Origin: JAUASV01 sp047605685
GTDB taxonomy: Bacteria > Actinomycetota > Actinomycetes > Actinomycetales > Microbacteriaceae
Length of the DNA: 23,062 nt
NCBI GenBank assembly: GCA_047605685.1
Contig: JASGFF010000037.1
Location: forward strand, 1 to 23,062
Direction of reading: 5' to 3'
In this document: piece after piece, positions 1 through 7,615 of the stretch
Layout: each line of letters opens with the position of its first letter
Position numbering within the stretch: the stretch's first letter is position 1
The notes under the pieces: model-generated
The model's database searches: none
The model's input: only the letters and a program-made list of their open reading frames with translations
What the model was told of the DNA's origin: nothing
Translations under genes and position numbers: made by a program

Positions 1-56
1 CCCGCGCCCCGCGCCCCGCGCCCCGCGCCCCGCGCCCCGCGCCCCGCGCCCCGCGC
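1..56. repeat. 7-bp tandem repeat, CCCGCGC x8
   Basis: Eight perfect head-to-tail copies of CCCGCGC fill the first 56 bases, and the array may continue beyond the left edge. The unit is pure G/C and 7 bp long, so it would shift frame if translated. It lies just downstream of the tRNA-Cys 3' end (that gene reads leftwards). It looks like a slippage-prone simple repeat; no function can be assigned. Confidence 0.9.
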
Positions 57-78
57 CGAACCATACCTCTCAAACCGG

Positions 79-149
79 ACGCGGTGGCGGGGATCGAACC
101 CGCGTAGACAGCTTTGCAGGCTGCTCCCTGGCCTCTCGGGCACACCGCG
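79..149 (-). tRNA. tRNA-Cys (anticodon GCA)
   Basis: The reverse complement folds as a complete 71-nt tRNA. The 7-bp acceptor stem is CGCGGTG/CACCGCG, the D stem CCC/GGG, and the anticodon loop CTGCAAA (anticodon GCA) sits on a 5-bp stem with one G-T pair. The T arm is GCGGG-TTCGATC-CCCGC. The discriminator base is T (U73), an identity element of tRNA-Cys in bacteria. The CCA end is not encoded (TCC then G follow), which is common in actinobacteria. No other tRNA is nearby. Confidence 0.95.
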
Positions 150-232
150 ATATGACCCGAGTGTGACGCAGTCCCATAGCGGCCGAGGGGAATGTTGCGT
201 CGCGCGACGACCGCGGTGAATACCCTGCCGAC

Positions 233-580
233 ATGGGACAAAGGAGCGTTCTCCAGATCGGCATCAACCCCGCGATCGTGGACTTCTCCCCCTGGCCGGG
301 TCAGGATGCGGATCGGCTTCGATCGCGCCTGGCGGAGGCCGAGGCATCCTTGAGGCGCGAAGGACTGGACGTCACCGTGTGCCTGGTGCCCGACGACGCC
401 GGACGCCGTCCGGCGGGGACTCGCGCGCTGATGACGGATGAAGCCCGCATCGCATCGGTTGTGCAGGAAATAGTGCATCGCCCCCGGACGGAAGCCGGGT
501 TGCAGACCGAATCCCCTGCACAACCGATGCGAGAGGCTAGGACGAGAACCGGAACTCCACCACGTCCCCGTCGGCCATGA
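233..580 (+). CDS. Small conserved actinobacterial protein, probably 3'-truncated remnant
   Basis: Residues 1-53 (LQIGINPAIVDFSPWPGQDA, then an amphipathic helix and the strand VTVCLVPDD) resemble the N-terminal half of a small actinobacterial protein of about 110 residues with an alpha/beta (Rossmann-like) layout. From memory, that family continues with a second beta-alpha unit and a glycine-rich turn. That half is absent here. Residues after about 54 are Arg/Pro/Thr-rich, are partly encoded by an inverted repeat (450-532), and the frame runs 44 bases into the convergent ychF gene. There is no clear ribosome binding site, but TACCCT lies 6 nt before the ATG, so the start could be leaderless. 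A deletion or insertion after codon 53 would explain the structure. The function is unknown, and a genuine short protein is possible. Confidence 0.45.
   Translation: MGQRSVLQIGINPAIVDFSPWPGQDADRLRSRLAEAEASLRREGLDVTVCLVPDDAGRRPAGTRALMTDEARIASVVQEIVHRPRTEAGLQTESPAQPMREARTRTGTPPRPRRP
450..532. repeat. 18-bp perfect inverted repeat with nested inner pairing
   Basis: Bases 450-467 (TCGCATCGGTTGTGCAGG) are exactly complementary to 515-532. The 47-base interval itself holds smaller inverted pairs: TGCA at 474-477 with 501-504, and CCCGG at 483-487 with CCGGG at 495-499. The element lies between convergent genes and inside the aberrant 3' half of the ORF starting at 233. It could act as a bidirectional transcription terminator or be a small palindromic interspersed element. 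There is no T-run after either arm, so a standard intrinsic terminator is not well supported. Confidence 0.75.
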
Positions 581-1610
581 CGTAGTCCTTGCCCTCGATG
601 CGCGCCTTGCCGTGGGCGCGCGCCTCGGCGACCGAGCCCGCGGCGAGGAGGTCCTCGTAGCCGACGACCTCGGCCTTGATGAAGCCCTTCTCGAAGTCGG
701 AGTGGATGACGCCGGCCGCCTGCGGCGCCTTCGCGCCGACCGGGATGGTCCAGGCGCGCGCCTCCTTCGGTCCCGCGGTGAGATAGGTCTGCAGGCCCAG
801 CGTCGCGAAGCCGATGCGGGCGAGCTGGTCGAGGCCGCTCTCCTCCTGGCCCATCGACGCCAGCAGCTCCGCGGCCTCGTCGGGCTCCAGGTCGACGAGC
901 TCGCTCTCGACCTTGGCGTCCAGGAACACCGCCTGGGCGGGCGCGACGAGGCCGGCGAGCTGGGCTCGACGCGCGGCATCCGTCAGCACCGCCTCGTCCA
1001 CATTGAACACGTACAGGAACGGCTTCGCGGTGAGCAGGCCGAGCTCCCTGATCGGCGCGAGGTCGAGCCCGGAGGCCGACAGCGGCGTGCCGGCGTTCAG
1101 CGTCTCGCGGGCGGCGAGCGCGGCCTCGAGCACCGCCGGCTCGACGCGCCTGCCGCGCAGCTCCTTCTCGTAGCGGGGGATGGCCCGCTCGAGGGTCTGC
1201 AGGTCGGCGAGGATCAGCTCGGTGTTGATCGTCTCGAGGTCACCGGCCGGGTCGACCTCGCCGGCGACGTGCACGACGTCGTCATCCGCGAAGCCGCGGA
1301 CCACCTCGGCGATCGCGTCGGCCTCGCGGATGGTGGCCAGGAACTGGTTGCCGAGCCCCTCGCCCTCGCTCGCGCCCTTCACGATGCCGGCGATGTCGAC
1401 GAACGAGACGGTCGCGGGCACGATGCGCTCGCTGCCGAACAGCTCGGCGAGCCTGTCGAGCCGCGCATCGGGCAGGCTCACCACGCCGATGTTGGGCTCG
1501 ATCGTCGCGAACGGGTAGTTGGCCGCGAGCACGTCGTTCTTGGTCAGGGCGTTGAACAGCGTCGACTTGCCGACGTTGGGCAGTCCGACGATCCCGATGG
1601 TGAGAGCCAC
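537..1610 (-). CDS. ychF: Redox-regulated ATPase/GTPase YchF (Obg-like ATPase)
   Basis: This is a universally conserved TRAFAC-class P-loop NTPase that prefers ATP and associates with ribosomes. Walker A is GLPNVGKST at residues 9-17, followed by the Obg-family switch (NYPFATIEPN), the G3 motif DIAG near residue 72, and NVDE in place of the NKxD guanine-specificity motif, as expected for YchF. The C-terminal TGS domain is recognisable in the stretch VIHSDFEKGFIKAEVV to DVVEFRFSS. The length of 357 residues is normal (E. coli 363). I chose the GTG at 1610 because it gives MALTIGIVGLPNVGKS, the usual family N terminus. An ATG two codons upstream (1616) would add Met-Pro. A TAGGCT hexamer precedes the start closely and no strong ribosome binding site is seen. 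It is convergent with the short ORF at 233. Confidence 0.96.
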   Translation of the reverse strand: MALTIGIVGLPNVGKSTLFNALTKNDVLAANYPFATIEPNIGVVSLPDARLDRLAELFGSERIVPATVSFVDIAGIVKGASEGEGLGNQFLATIREADAIAEVVRGFADDDVVHVAGEVDPAGDLETINTELILADLQTLERAIPRYEKELRGRRVEPAVLEAALAARETLNAGTPLSASGLDLAPIRELGLLTAKPFLYVFNVDEAVLTDAARRAQLAGLVAPAQAVFLDAKVESELVDLEPDEAAELLASMGQEESGLDQLARIGFATLGLQTYLTAGPKEARAWTIPVGAKAPQAAGVIHSDFEKGFIKAEVVGYEDLLAAGSVAEARAHGKARIEGKDYVMADGDVVEFRFSS

Positions 1611-1712
1611 GGGCATCCAGCCTAGCCGCGCGCCCGGGCGACGCTGTCGCCGGCGCATCGGAGGGGCCCAGCCGCGATGCGGTCGACCCCGAACGCACGA
1701 TGACGTCCGAGG

Positions 1713-1728
1713 CCGCCCCCGGGGGCGG
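1713..1728. terminator. GC palindrome after the hydrolase gene, possible terminator
   Basis: CCGCCCCCGGGGGCGG is a perfect 16-bp palindrome beginning just after the TAG (1730-1732) of the minus-strand hydrolase gene, between it and ychF. It could form a short hairpin that ends transcription of the transporter-hydrolase operon. No T-tract follows, so assignment is tentative. Confidence 0.35.
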
Positions 1729-1729
1729 G

Positions 1730-2377
1730 CTATCCCCGCCCGTAGTGCGGGTCGTCGGTCGCGCGCGTCCACGGGATCGACGGGTCGAGCAGCTCCCGCC
1801 AGGGGGCGACCTCGGTGTAGAGGATCTTCATCGCCTTGAGCGAGTTGTGGTGCAGGTCCTCGCCGTCGGTCGACACCGCGTCCTCCGGCACCGCGACGAT
1901 GTAGTTCTTCATGAGGGCCGAGCGCACCGTCGTCTCGACGCAGACGTTCGTCTGCAGGCCGGCGACGATCAGGCGCGAGATGCCCAGGTTCTTGAGGATC
2001 GGTTCGAGCTCGGTGTGCGTGAAGGAGCACCAGCGCCCTTTGTCGACGACATAGTCGCCGTCCTGCGGGGCGACGTCGGCGATGAGCTCGCGCTTCCAGA
2101 GCTCGTACTCGGGGCCGCGCCCCGTCCACCCGTCCAGTGCGCGGGACAGCACGGTCTCGATCCGCGGGAGGTAGTCGGCCCGGTCCTTGCGCTTGACGCT
2201 GCGGGTGTAGATGATCGGGATCCCCTGCGCGCGCGCTGCCTCCATCATGAGGCGGCACTGCTCGATCGTCTCCTCGAGGCGCCAGATGGCCGGATAGCCC
2301 ATCCGCTCGCGGAAGCCGTCGTCGGCGAGGTAGGTGTTGTGCATGTCGATCATGATGATCGCGGTGTCGGAGCTCAC
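1730..2377 (-). CDS. Isochorismatase-family cysteine hydrolase
   Basis: This 215-residue protein has the alpha/beta isochorismatase-like fold. The catalytic triad is visible: Asp11 (IIMIDMHN), Lys113 (VVDKGRWCSF) and Cys146 (GLQTNVCVETT). The TNVCVETT nucleophile motif is typical of the amidohydrolase branch, which includes RutB-like ureidoacrylate hydrolases, N-carbamoylsarcosine amidase and biuret hydrolase. Those enzymes cleave a C-N bond to release carbamate, ammonia or acid. The substrate cannot be read from sequence. The start is a GTG preceded by AAGGGGAG. It follows the ABC transporter operon on the same strand, 69 bases after the binding-protein stop and past a perfect 30-bp palindrome. 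The transporter may therefore import the hydrolase's substrate, with the palindrome tuning expression. No signal peptide; cytoplasmic. Confidence 0.9.
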   Translation of the reverse strand: MSSDTAIIMIDMHNTYLADDGFRERMGYPAIWRLEETIEQCRLMMEAARAQGIPIIYTRSVKRKDRADYLPRIETVLSRALDGWTGRGPEYELWKRELIADVAPQDGDYVVDKGRWCSFTHTELEPILKNLGISRLIVAGLQTNVCVETTVRSALMKNYIVAVPEDAVSTDGEDLHHNSLKAMKILYTEVAPWRELLDPSIPWTRATDDPHYGRG

Positions 2378-2408
2378 GTCTCCCCTTCTGTTTATCGGTG
2401 GTGCGGGT

Positions 2409-2438
2409 GCGGGGCCGGGCGGATCCGCCCGGCCCCGC
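2409..2438. terminator. Perfect 30-bp GC palindrome between binding-protein and hydrolase genes
   Basis: Bases 2409-2438 are a perfect palindrome centred on GGATCC (2421-2426), each arm reading GCGGGGCCGGGCGGA. It begins 8 bases after the binding-protein stop codon and ends 31 bases before the hydrolase ribosome binding site region. The hairpin is very stable and without a T-run. In ABC operons such hairpins after the binding-protein gene often cap mRNA and lower downstream expression; termination or attenuation is inferred here. Confidence 0.6.
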
Positions 2439-2446
2439 GGGTGGCG

Positions 2447-4042
2447 CTATTCGGTCAGGTAGACCGAGTTGAACTCGACCCACCAGCTCATCGGCTGCTC
2501 GTAGCCGGCGACCGCGGCCGACATCGCCCGGGGTGCGGTGTCGGCGACGACGAAGAGCCACGGGGCGTCCTCGGTGATGATCGCCGCGACCTGCTGCATG
2601 AGCGCGGTCTGCTCCGCCGTGTCGACCGTCGCGAGCGCCTCGTCGAGCAGCGCCTCCGCCTCGGGGTTGCAGTACCCGTTGCGGCTCTCACCACAGCGGA
2701 AGATGAAGCCCCACGATCCCGGCTGCTCGAGCGAGAGGGGCGCGTTCCAGCCCTGCCAGTCGTTGTCGCCCGAGGTGACCCGGGTCGTCATCGACGAGCC
2801 CTCGACGGGCTCGAGGGTGACGCGGATGCCGACCTCGGCGAGCTGGGCCTGCAGCGCCTCGTTCATCGACTGCGGCTGCATCGTGCCCGAGCCGGAGGTG
2901 CGGTAGCCGATCTTGACGTCGATGCCGTCCGGGTAGCCGGCCTCCGTGAGCAGCTCGATCGCGCGGTCGGGATCGTAGTCGTAGACCTCGGCGGACTCGT
3001 CGTAGAAGACGTTCGCGGGGGTGAGCAGCTGCCCGGTCGGCACGGCGGTGCCACCGAGCAGCCCGTCGGCGAGCGCCTCCCGGTCGATCGCGTAGTTGAT
3101 CGCCTGACGCACGCGCACGTCGTCGAACGGCTCCTCATCGACCTTGAGCCACCAGAACCACGACATGTCGTAGGCCTGGGACGTGACCTGGAACCCGGCG
3201 GCCTCGAGCGAGGCGATGTCGTCGGGCGAGACCGACTCAATCCAGTCCACGCTTCCCGCGCGCAGGGCGGCGACGCGCGCCGCGGAGTCGGGGATCAGCT
3301 TGACGACGATCGTGTCGAGCAGAGGTCCGTCCCCCCACCAGTCGTCGTTGCGCACCATGGTGAGCTGCTCGTTGCCCGACACCGAGTCGAACGCGAACGG
3401 ACCGGTTCCTACCGGGTGACTGGCCTGTCCCTCGGCGCCGCTCTCCTCCAGCGAGGTCGGGCTGGCGATGTAGACGTTGTACAGGTCGGCGAGGAAGAAG
3501 CTGTAGGGCTCGGCGAGGGTCAGCTCAACGGTCGAGGCGTCGACCGCGGTGAAGCCGGTGAGCCGGTCGAGGACCGAGTAGTAGGTCACCACCGACTCGG
3601 AGTAGTAGGGGTTGCTCTCGTCCGTGTAGCGCTCGAGGTTGAAGACGACCGCGTCCGCGTCGAACGCGGTGCCGTCGTGGAAGACGACGCCCTCGCGCAG
3701 GTGCATCGTGTAGGTCAGGCCATCCTCCGAGACGTCCCAGGACTCCGCGAGAGCGGGGGCGACGCCGGCGGGCGAGTCGGGGTCGGAGACATCCCGCTTG
3801 GTGAGGCCCTCGTAGATGAGGTTGCCGATCAGGCGCTGGGCCTCGTAGCCGCCGGTCGTGATCGCACCGCTGTCGAGGCTCGGGAACGCCGACATGGTCG
3901 AGCCGATCACGAAGGTCTGGTCGACGTCGTCGGACGGGCCGTCGGTCGTCGTCGAGCAGGCGGCGAGCGCGAGAGCCGCGACCGCGGCGACGGCGACGAA
4001 CAGGCCGCGAGCGACCCGTCGAGAACGGGAGGGGGATCTCAT
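2447..4042 (-). CDS. ABC transporter substrate-binding lipoprotein (family 5, Opp/Dpp-type)
   Basis: This 531-residue extracytoplasmic solute-binding protein belongs to SBP family 5 (peptide/nickel/opine type). An Arg-rich n-region and hydrophobic stretch end in the lipobox LAAC with Cys29, so it should be a membrane-anchored lipoprotein. Family landmarks include the N-terminal block VIGSTMSAFPSLDSG, YEGLTKRD, SWDVSEDGLTYTMHLREGVVFHDGT, and HPVGTGPFAF. The C-terminal lobe contains VRQAINYAIDRE and LLTEAGYPDG. Length is normal for the family. The ATG start has GAGG 6 bases upstream. It lies 18 bases after the dppF-like gene, as the fifth gene of the operon. Dipeptides, oligopeptides or other amide compounds are possible ligands; the adjacent cysteine hydrolase hints at an amide or ureido compound. 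Confidence 0.95.
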   Translation of the reverse strand: MRSPSRSRRVARGLFVAVAAVAALALAACSTTTDGPSDDVDQTFVIGSTMSAFPSLDSGAITTGGYEAQRLIGNLIYEGLTKRDVSDPDSPAGVAPALAESWDVSEDGLTYTMHLREGVVFHDGTAFDADAVVFNLERYTDESNPYYSESVVTYYSVLDRLTGFTAVDASTVELTLAEPYSFFLADLYNVYIASPTSLEESGAEGQASHPVGTGPFAFDSVSGNEQLTMVRNDDWWGDGPLLDTIVVKLIPDSAARVAALRAGSVDWIESVSPDDIASLEAAGFQVTSQAYDMSWFWWLKVDEEPFDDVRVRQAINYAIDREALADGLLGGTAVPTGQLLTPANVFYDESAEVYDYDPDRAIELLTEAGYPDGIDVKIGYRTSGSGTMQPQSMNEALQAQLAEVGIRVTLEPVEGSSMTTRVTSGDNDWQGWNAPLSLEQPGSWGFIFRCGESRNGYCNPEAEALLDEALATVDTAEQTALMQQVAAIITEDAPWLFVVADTAPRAMSAAVAGYEQPMSWWVEFNSVYLTE

Positions 4043-4060
4043 GTGGTGCCTCTTTCCTTC

Positions 4061-4840
4061 TCAGTGCTTCCGTTCCGCGGTCGCGGAACGGGGGGCGTGC
4101 ATGCGCGCGGCGAGGAGTCGGCGCGTGTACTCGTGGGCGGGGGCGCGGAGCACCTCGGGGGTCGGACCCTGTTCGACGGCGACCCCGTGGCTCAGCACCA
4201 GGAGCTCGTCCGCGAGGTGCTCGACGACCGCGAGATCGTGGCTGATGAAGACCAGGGCGAGCCGCGACTCGCGCTGAAGGACGGCGAGCGTGTTGAGCAC
4301 GCTCGCCTGCACCGACCGGTCGAGGGCGGAGACGGCCTCGTCGCACACGAGCACCGCCGGCCGGGTCAGCAGCGCGCGCGCGATGGCGATGCGCTGCGCC
4401 TGACCGCCGGAGAGCTCGTGGGGGTAGGCGTTCAGGTAGTCACCCGGGAGGTCGACCGAGGCGAGGGCGTCGACGCTCCGCGGCACCCATTCGGCGCGGG
4501 CCGTCCGGTGTGCACGCAGCTGGAAGGCCAGGTTCTCGCGCACGGTCATCGTCGGATTGAGCGAGTGGCGAGGATCCTGCGGCACGAGCTGGATGCGCTT
4601 GCGCAGCGCGCGGAGTCGAGCGCCGCGCGCCGCGGTGAAGGCCGCGCCCTCCACCCGCACCTCCCCGGCGTCGGGCCGGGTGAGATGCATGAGGATGCGT
4701 CCGAGGGTGGACTTGCCGCTGCCGGACTCGCCGACGACGCCGAGCGTGCGACCGGCGGGCACGACGAGGCCGACGTCGTCGAGGGCGAGATGGGCGCCGA
4801 ACCGCTTGCTCAGTCCGGTCGCCTCGAGGGCCGGGGTCAC
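4061..4840 (-). CDS. ABC transporter ATP-binding protein, DppF/OppF-type
   Basis: This is one of two nucleotide-binding subunits of the Opp/Dpp-type importer. Walker A is GESGSGKS (about residues 37-44), the Q-loop lies in LVPQDPRHSLNP, the ABC signature is LSGGQAQR, and Walker B is VLVCDEAVSALD, with the H-loop in VFISHDL. DEA replaces the usual DEP after Walker B, but the catalytic Glu is kept. At 259 residues it is slightly short, since the C-terminal oligopeptide/dipeptide extension is reduced (HEYTRRLLAA remains). The start is a GTG overlapping the upstream ATPase stop by 4 bases (GTGA), which indicates translational coupling. Confidence 0.94.
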   Translation of the reverse strand: MTPALEATGLSKRFGAHLALDDVGLVVPAGRTLGVVGESGSGKSTLGRILMHLTRPDAGEVRVEGAAFTAARGARLRALRKRIQLVPQDPRHSLNPTMTVRENLAFQLRAHRTARAEWVPRSVDALASVDLPGDYLNAYPHELSGGQAQRIAIARALLTRPAVLVCDEAVSALDRSVQASVLNTLAVLQRESRLALVFISHDLAVVEHLADELLVLSHGVAVEQGPTPEVLRAPAHEYTRRLLAARMHAPRSATAERKH

Positions 4841-5769
4841 GCGCCGGCCCCCTCGTGCACCGCGACGGCGCGGGCCAGATGCCCGGGCCCGACGGGGTCG
4901 AGGGGTCCCCAGTCGTCGTGGTCGCGCATCCAGGCCGGAACGGTCGGGAGCTCACCGCGCGGCACCTCGGCCGAAGGCTCGGCACCGATGAGAGCGCGGG
5001 TGTACGGGTGGGCGGGAGCGGCCCAGACCTCGGCGGCGGGGCCACTCTCCATCAGCCGGCCGGAGAGCAGCACGGCGACCTGATCCGTCTCGCGGGAGGC
5101 GATGCGGGCCGCGACGCCGATGTCGTGGGTGATGAACAGGATCGCGGTGCCCAGACGTTCCCGCAGCTCGCCGAGCAGGTCGACGATGCGCGCGCCGACG
5201 GAGGCGTCGAGGGCGCTGGAGGGCTCGTCGGCGACGAGCAGCTCGGGCTCGCAGCTGACCGCGATCGCGATCGCGATGCGCTGACGCATGCCGCCCGAGA
5301 GCTGGTGCGGATAGCTGCGCAGCACCCGGTCGTGATCGTGGAGTCCCACGAGGTCGAGCAGTTCGCGACCGCGCGCGTCGATGTCGGCCCTGCTCATGCC
5401 GGGCCGGTGCTGCACGAGCGTCTCGCGCAGCTGCCCCGCGATGCGCCGCATCGGGTCGAGCGCCGCGGAGGGGTCCTGCGCGATGGCGCTCACCACCGAG
5501 CCGTGCAGCGGGCGCAGCCGGGCGCGCCCGGCCGCGATCAGATCGAGCCCGCCGGAGAAACGGGAGGTGCCTCCCACCCGGGCCCCGGTCGGCGCCATCC
5601 CGACGATCGACTTCGCGAAGACGGTCTTGCCGCTGCCGGACTCGCCGAGCAGCACGGTCACCGCTCCCCGCTCGAGAACGAGGTCGAGACCGTGCACGAC
5701 CCGGCTGAGGCCGCCGCGGCGGGCGAAGTCGACGGTGACGCCGCGGGCGTCGAGGACGGGAGCGCTCAT
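4837..5769 (-). CDS. ABC transporter ATP-binding protein, DppD/OppD-type
   Basis: This is the first ATPase of the importer, 310 residues long. Walker A is GESGSGKT, the Q-loop AIAQDPSAALDPM, the signature LSGGMRQR, Walker B ELLVADEPSSALD and the H-loop ILFITHDIG. The C-terminal oligo/dipeptide transporter extension (HPYTRALIGAEP onwards) is present. That region carries a [4Fe-4S] cysteine cluster in many OppD proteins, but no cysteine cluster is visible here. A strong AAGGAGGAG ribosome binding site precedes the ATG. The start overlaps the permease stop by 4 bases (ATGA) and the stop overlaps the next ATPase by 4 bases, so all three are coupled. Confidence 0.95.
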   Translation of the reverse strand: MSAPVLDARGVTVDFARRGGLSRVVHGLDLVLERGAVTVLLGESGSGKTVFAKSIVGMAPTGARVGGTSRFSGGLDLIAAGRARLRPLHGSVVSAIAQDPSAALDPMRRIAGQLRETLVQHRPGMSRADIDARGRELLDLVGLHDHDRVLRSYPHQLSGGMRQRIAIAIAVSCEPELLVADEPSSALDASVGARIVDLLGELRERLGTAILFITHDIGVAARIASRETDQVAVLLSGRLMESGPAAEVWAAPAHPYTRALIGAEPSAEVPRGELPTVPAWMRDHDDWGPLDPVGPGHLARAVAVHEGAGA

Positions 5770-6641
5770 CGCTCCTCCTTTCCGGCGAGGGCCTGACGCA
5801 GCCCGTCGCCGAGCATGGGGAAGAGCATCGAGAGGCCGACGATGACCGCGACGGGCAGCAGTGCGAGCGTCGGCTCGGTGTAGATCGCCACCTGCAGCTC
5901 CTGGAGCATCGCGCCGAGCTCCGGCGTCGGCGACGGCACCCCGAGGCCGATGAAGCCGAGACCGCCGGTGATCGCGACGTTGGCCCCGACGAGCGAGGTC
6001 GCGTACGCGATGACGGCGGGCAGGGAGACGGGCAGGATCTGGCGGAACAGCACGGCGACGGTGGTGGCGCCGCTGGAGCGCGCGACCTGCACGTAGTCCA
6101 GCTCTCGGACGCGCACGACGGCCGTCTCCGCGATCCGGGCCAGGGGCGCGATCCAGACCACGGACAGGGCGATGAGAAGCGTCATCACGCCCTGCCCGAG
6201 CGAGATCGCGATCAGGATCGACAGCAGGACGCCGGGGAAGGCGGCGAGCACGTCGACGGCACGCATGAGGAGCGTGTTGACCGAGCGCCGGGCGGTGCCG
6301 GCGACGACGCCGACCGCGAGGCCGAGCACGGTGGCGATCGCCACGGGTGCCACTCCGATGAAGAGCGACATGCCCGTGCCGTGCAGGAGGCGGCTGAGCA
6401 TGTCGCGTCCGAGCCCGTCCGTGCCGAGCACGTGACCCGGTGTGCCGATCGGCTGGAGCCTCGTGGTGAGATCGCTCGCGAGCGGGTCGGCGATCGGCAG
6501 CAGAGGCGTCGCGAGCGACAGGAGGGCGACGAGCAGGATCGCGAGCCCGGCGATGCGCGAGCGCAGTGGCATCCGCGACAGCAGCGAGCGCCGGTGGAAT
6601 CGCACGACGGGGGCGACGACGCGCGGGACGGGGACGCTCAT
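5766..6641 (-). CDS. ABC transporter permease, DppC/OppC-type
   Basis: This 291-residue inner-membrane permease has the N-terminal OppC_N segment (a hydrophobic helix around residues 30-50) followed by GTDGLGRDMLSRLLHGTGMSLFIG, typical of DppC. The binding-protein-dependent transport domain carries the EAA-like loop (VRVRELDYVQVARSSGAT, then ILPVSLPAVI). About six transmembrane segments are expected. I chose the ATG at 6641 because it overlaps the DppB stop by 4 bases (ATGA) and gives the family-typical N terminus; the open frame extends upstream only as an antisense shadow. Confidence 0.94.
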   Translation of the reverse strand: MSVPVPRVVAPVVRFHRRSLLSRMPLRSRIAGLAILLVALLSLATPLLPIADPLASDLTTRLQPIGTPGHVLGTDGLGRDMLSRLLHGTGMSLFIGVAPVAIATVLGLAVGVVAGTARRSVNTLLMRAVDVLAAFPGVLLSILIAISLGQGVMTLLIALSVVWIAPLARIAETAVVRVRELDYVQVARSSGATTVAVLFRQILPVSLPAVIAYATSLVGANVAITGGLGFIGLGVPSPTPELGAMLQELQVAIYTEPTLALLPVAVIVGLSMLFPMLGDGLRQALAGKEER

Positions 6642-7615
6642 CGCACGGCCACCCGGATGCGCGGGTCGATGATCGCGTTCACCAGGTCGGTGGCGAACAT
6701 GACGACGACGTAGACGAGAGCGACGAAGAACGCCACGATCTGCACGGTCGCGTAGTCGCGCACGCCGACCGAGTACACGAGGAGGCTGCCGAGCCCGGGG
6801 ATGCTGAACAGGGTCTCGATGAAGATCGTTCCTCCGAGGATCGAGCCCACCTGGATGCCGAGCACGGTGAGCATCGGCGGAAGGGCGTTGTGGTGGACGT
6901 GCACCGCGACCCGCCAGGGAGCCAGGCCGCGATCGAGCAGGGAGGGCAGCAGGTCGGACTCCCGCAGACCCGCGATCGAGGTCTTGAGCGAGCGCGCCAT
7001 GTGCGCGGCGGGGGTGAGGGCGAGGCTCACGGCGGGGAGGGCGAGGTGGTGCAGCACGTCGAGCGGGTCGCCTCCGCCGATCGACTGGGTGCCGCTCACG
7101 GGAAACCATTTCAGGGTGACCGCGAACAGGATGAGCGCGAGCAGCGCGACGGTGTACTGCGGCGCGGAGAGGAAGAACGCCTCGATCCCGTCGGCGAGAC
7201 GGCGTGCGAGACGGGAGCCCGAGGTGGCCAGATTGCCGAGCACGAGGGCCAGCACGATCGCCACGACGGCCGCGACGGCTCCCAGCCGAAGCGAGTTGAG
7301 CGCCGCGGGCCCGACCAGCTCGCCGACCGGACGGGCCTGCGCGTAGGAGAAGCCGAGGTCGCCTCCGATGATCTGGCCCACCCAGATGGCGAACTGCACC
7401 GGGAGCGGCCGGTCGAGTCCCATGCTCGCGCGCAGGGCGAGGTAGTCGGCCTCGGTGCCCGTGTCGCCGATGAGGGTGAGCGCGGGGTCACCGGGGATCG
7501 CGCGGATCGCGAAGAAGACGAGCACCGCGACGGCGACCGCGCTGAGGGCGCAGAGCGCGATCCGGCGCAGCACGAAGCCGGCCAGGCCGCTGTGGAGAGT
7601 CATGAGATACTTCAT
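6638..7615 (-). CDS. ABC transporter permease, DppB/OppB-type
   Basis: This 325-residue permease is the first gene of the operon. An N-terminal helix is followed by the DppB hallmark block FFAIRAIPGDPALTLIGD and MGLDRPLPVQFAIWVGQIIGGDLG. The EAA-like cytoplasmic loop is in LLDRGLAPWRVAVHVHHNALPPMLTVLG. The C terminus holds the conserved ETLFSIPGLGSLLVYSVGVRDY and NAIIDPRIR. The ATG at 7615 has GGGAG 12 bases upstream; a second ATG at 7603 is possible. The frame continues upstream only as an antisense shadow of the MFS gene. It probably pairs with the DppC-type permease to form the membrane channel. Confidence 0.93.
   Translation of the reverse strand: MKYLMTLHSGLAGFVLRRIALCALSAVAVAVLVFFAIRAIPGDPALTLIGDTGTEADYLALRASMGLDRPLPVQFAIWVGQIIGGDLGFSYAQARPVGELVGPAALNSLRLGAVAAVVAIVLALVLGNLATSGSRLARRLADGIEAFFLSAPQYTVALLALILFAVTLKWFPVSGTQSIGGGDPLDVLHHLALPAVSLALTPAAHMARSLKTSIAGLRESDLLPSLLDRGLAPWRVAVHVHHNALPPMLTVLGIQVGSILGGTIFIETLFSIPGLGSLLVYSVGVRDYATVQIVAFFVALVYVVVMFATDLVNAIIDPRIRVAVR

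Noticed and set aside
1..56. CRISPR array
   Set aside because: The repeats are contiguous 7-mers with no spacers, and no cas genes are present.
450..532. Insertion-sequence ends
   Set aside because: Only 83 bp, no transposase and no clear target-site duplication. It is kept as an inverted repeat or possible small palindromic element.
1700..5083. A 1127-codon open frame on the plus strand
   Set aside because: It is antisense to the hydrolase, binding-protein and ATPase genes, which have clear motifs. Its translation is Arg/Gly/Val-rich with no domain, as expected of GC-rich shadow frames.
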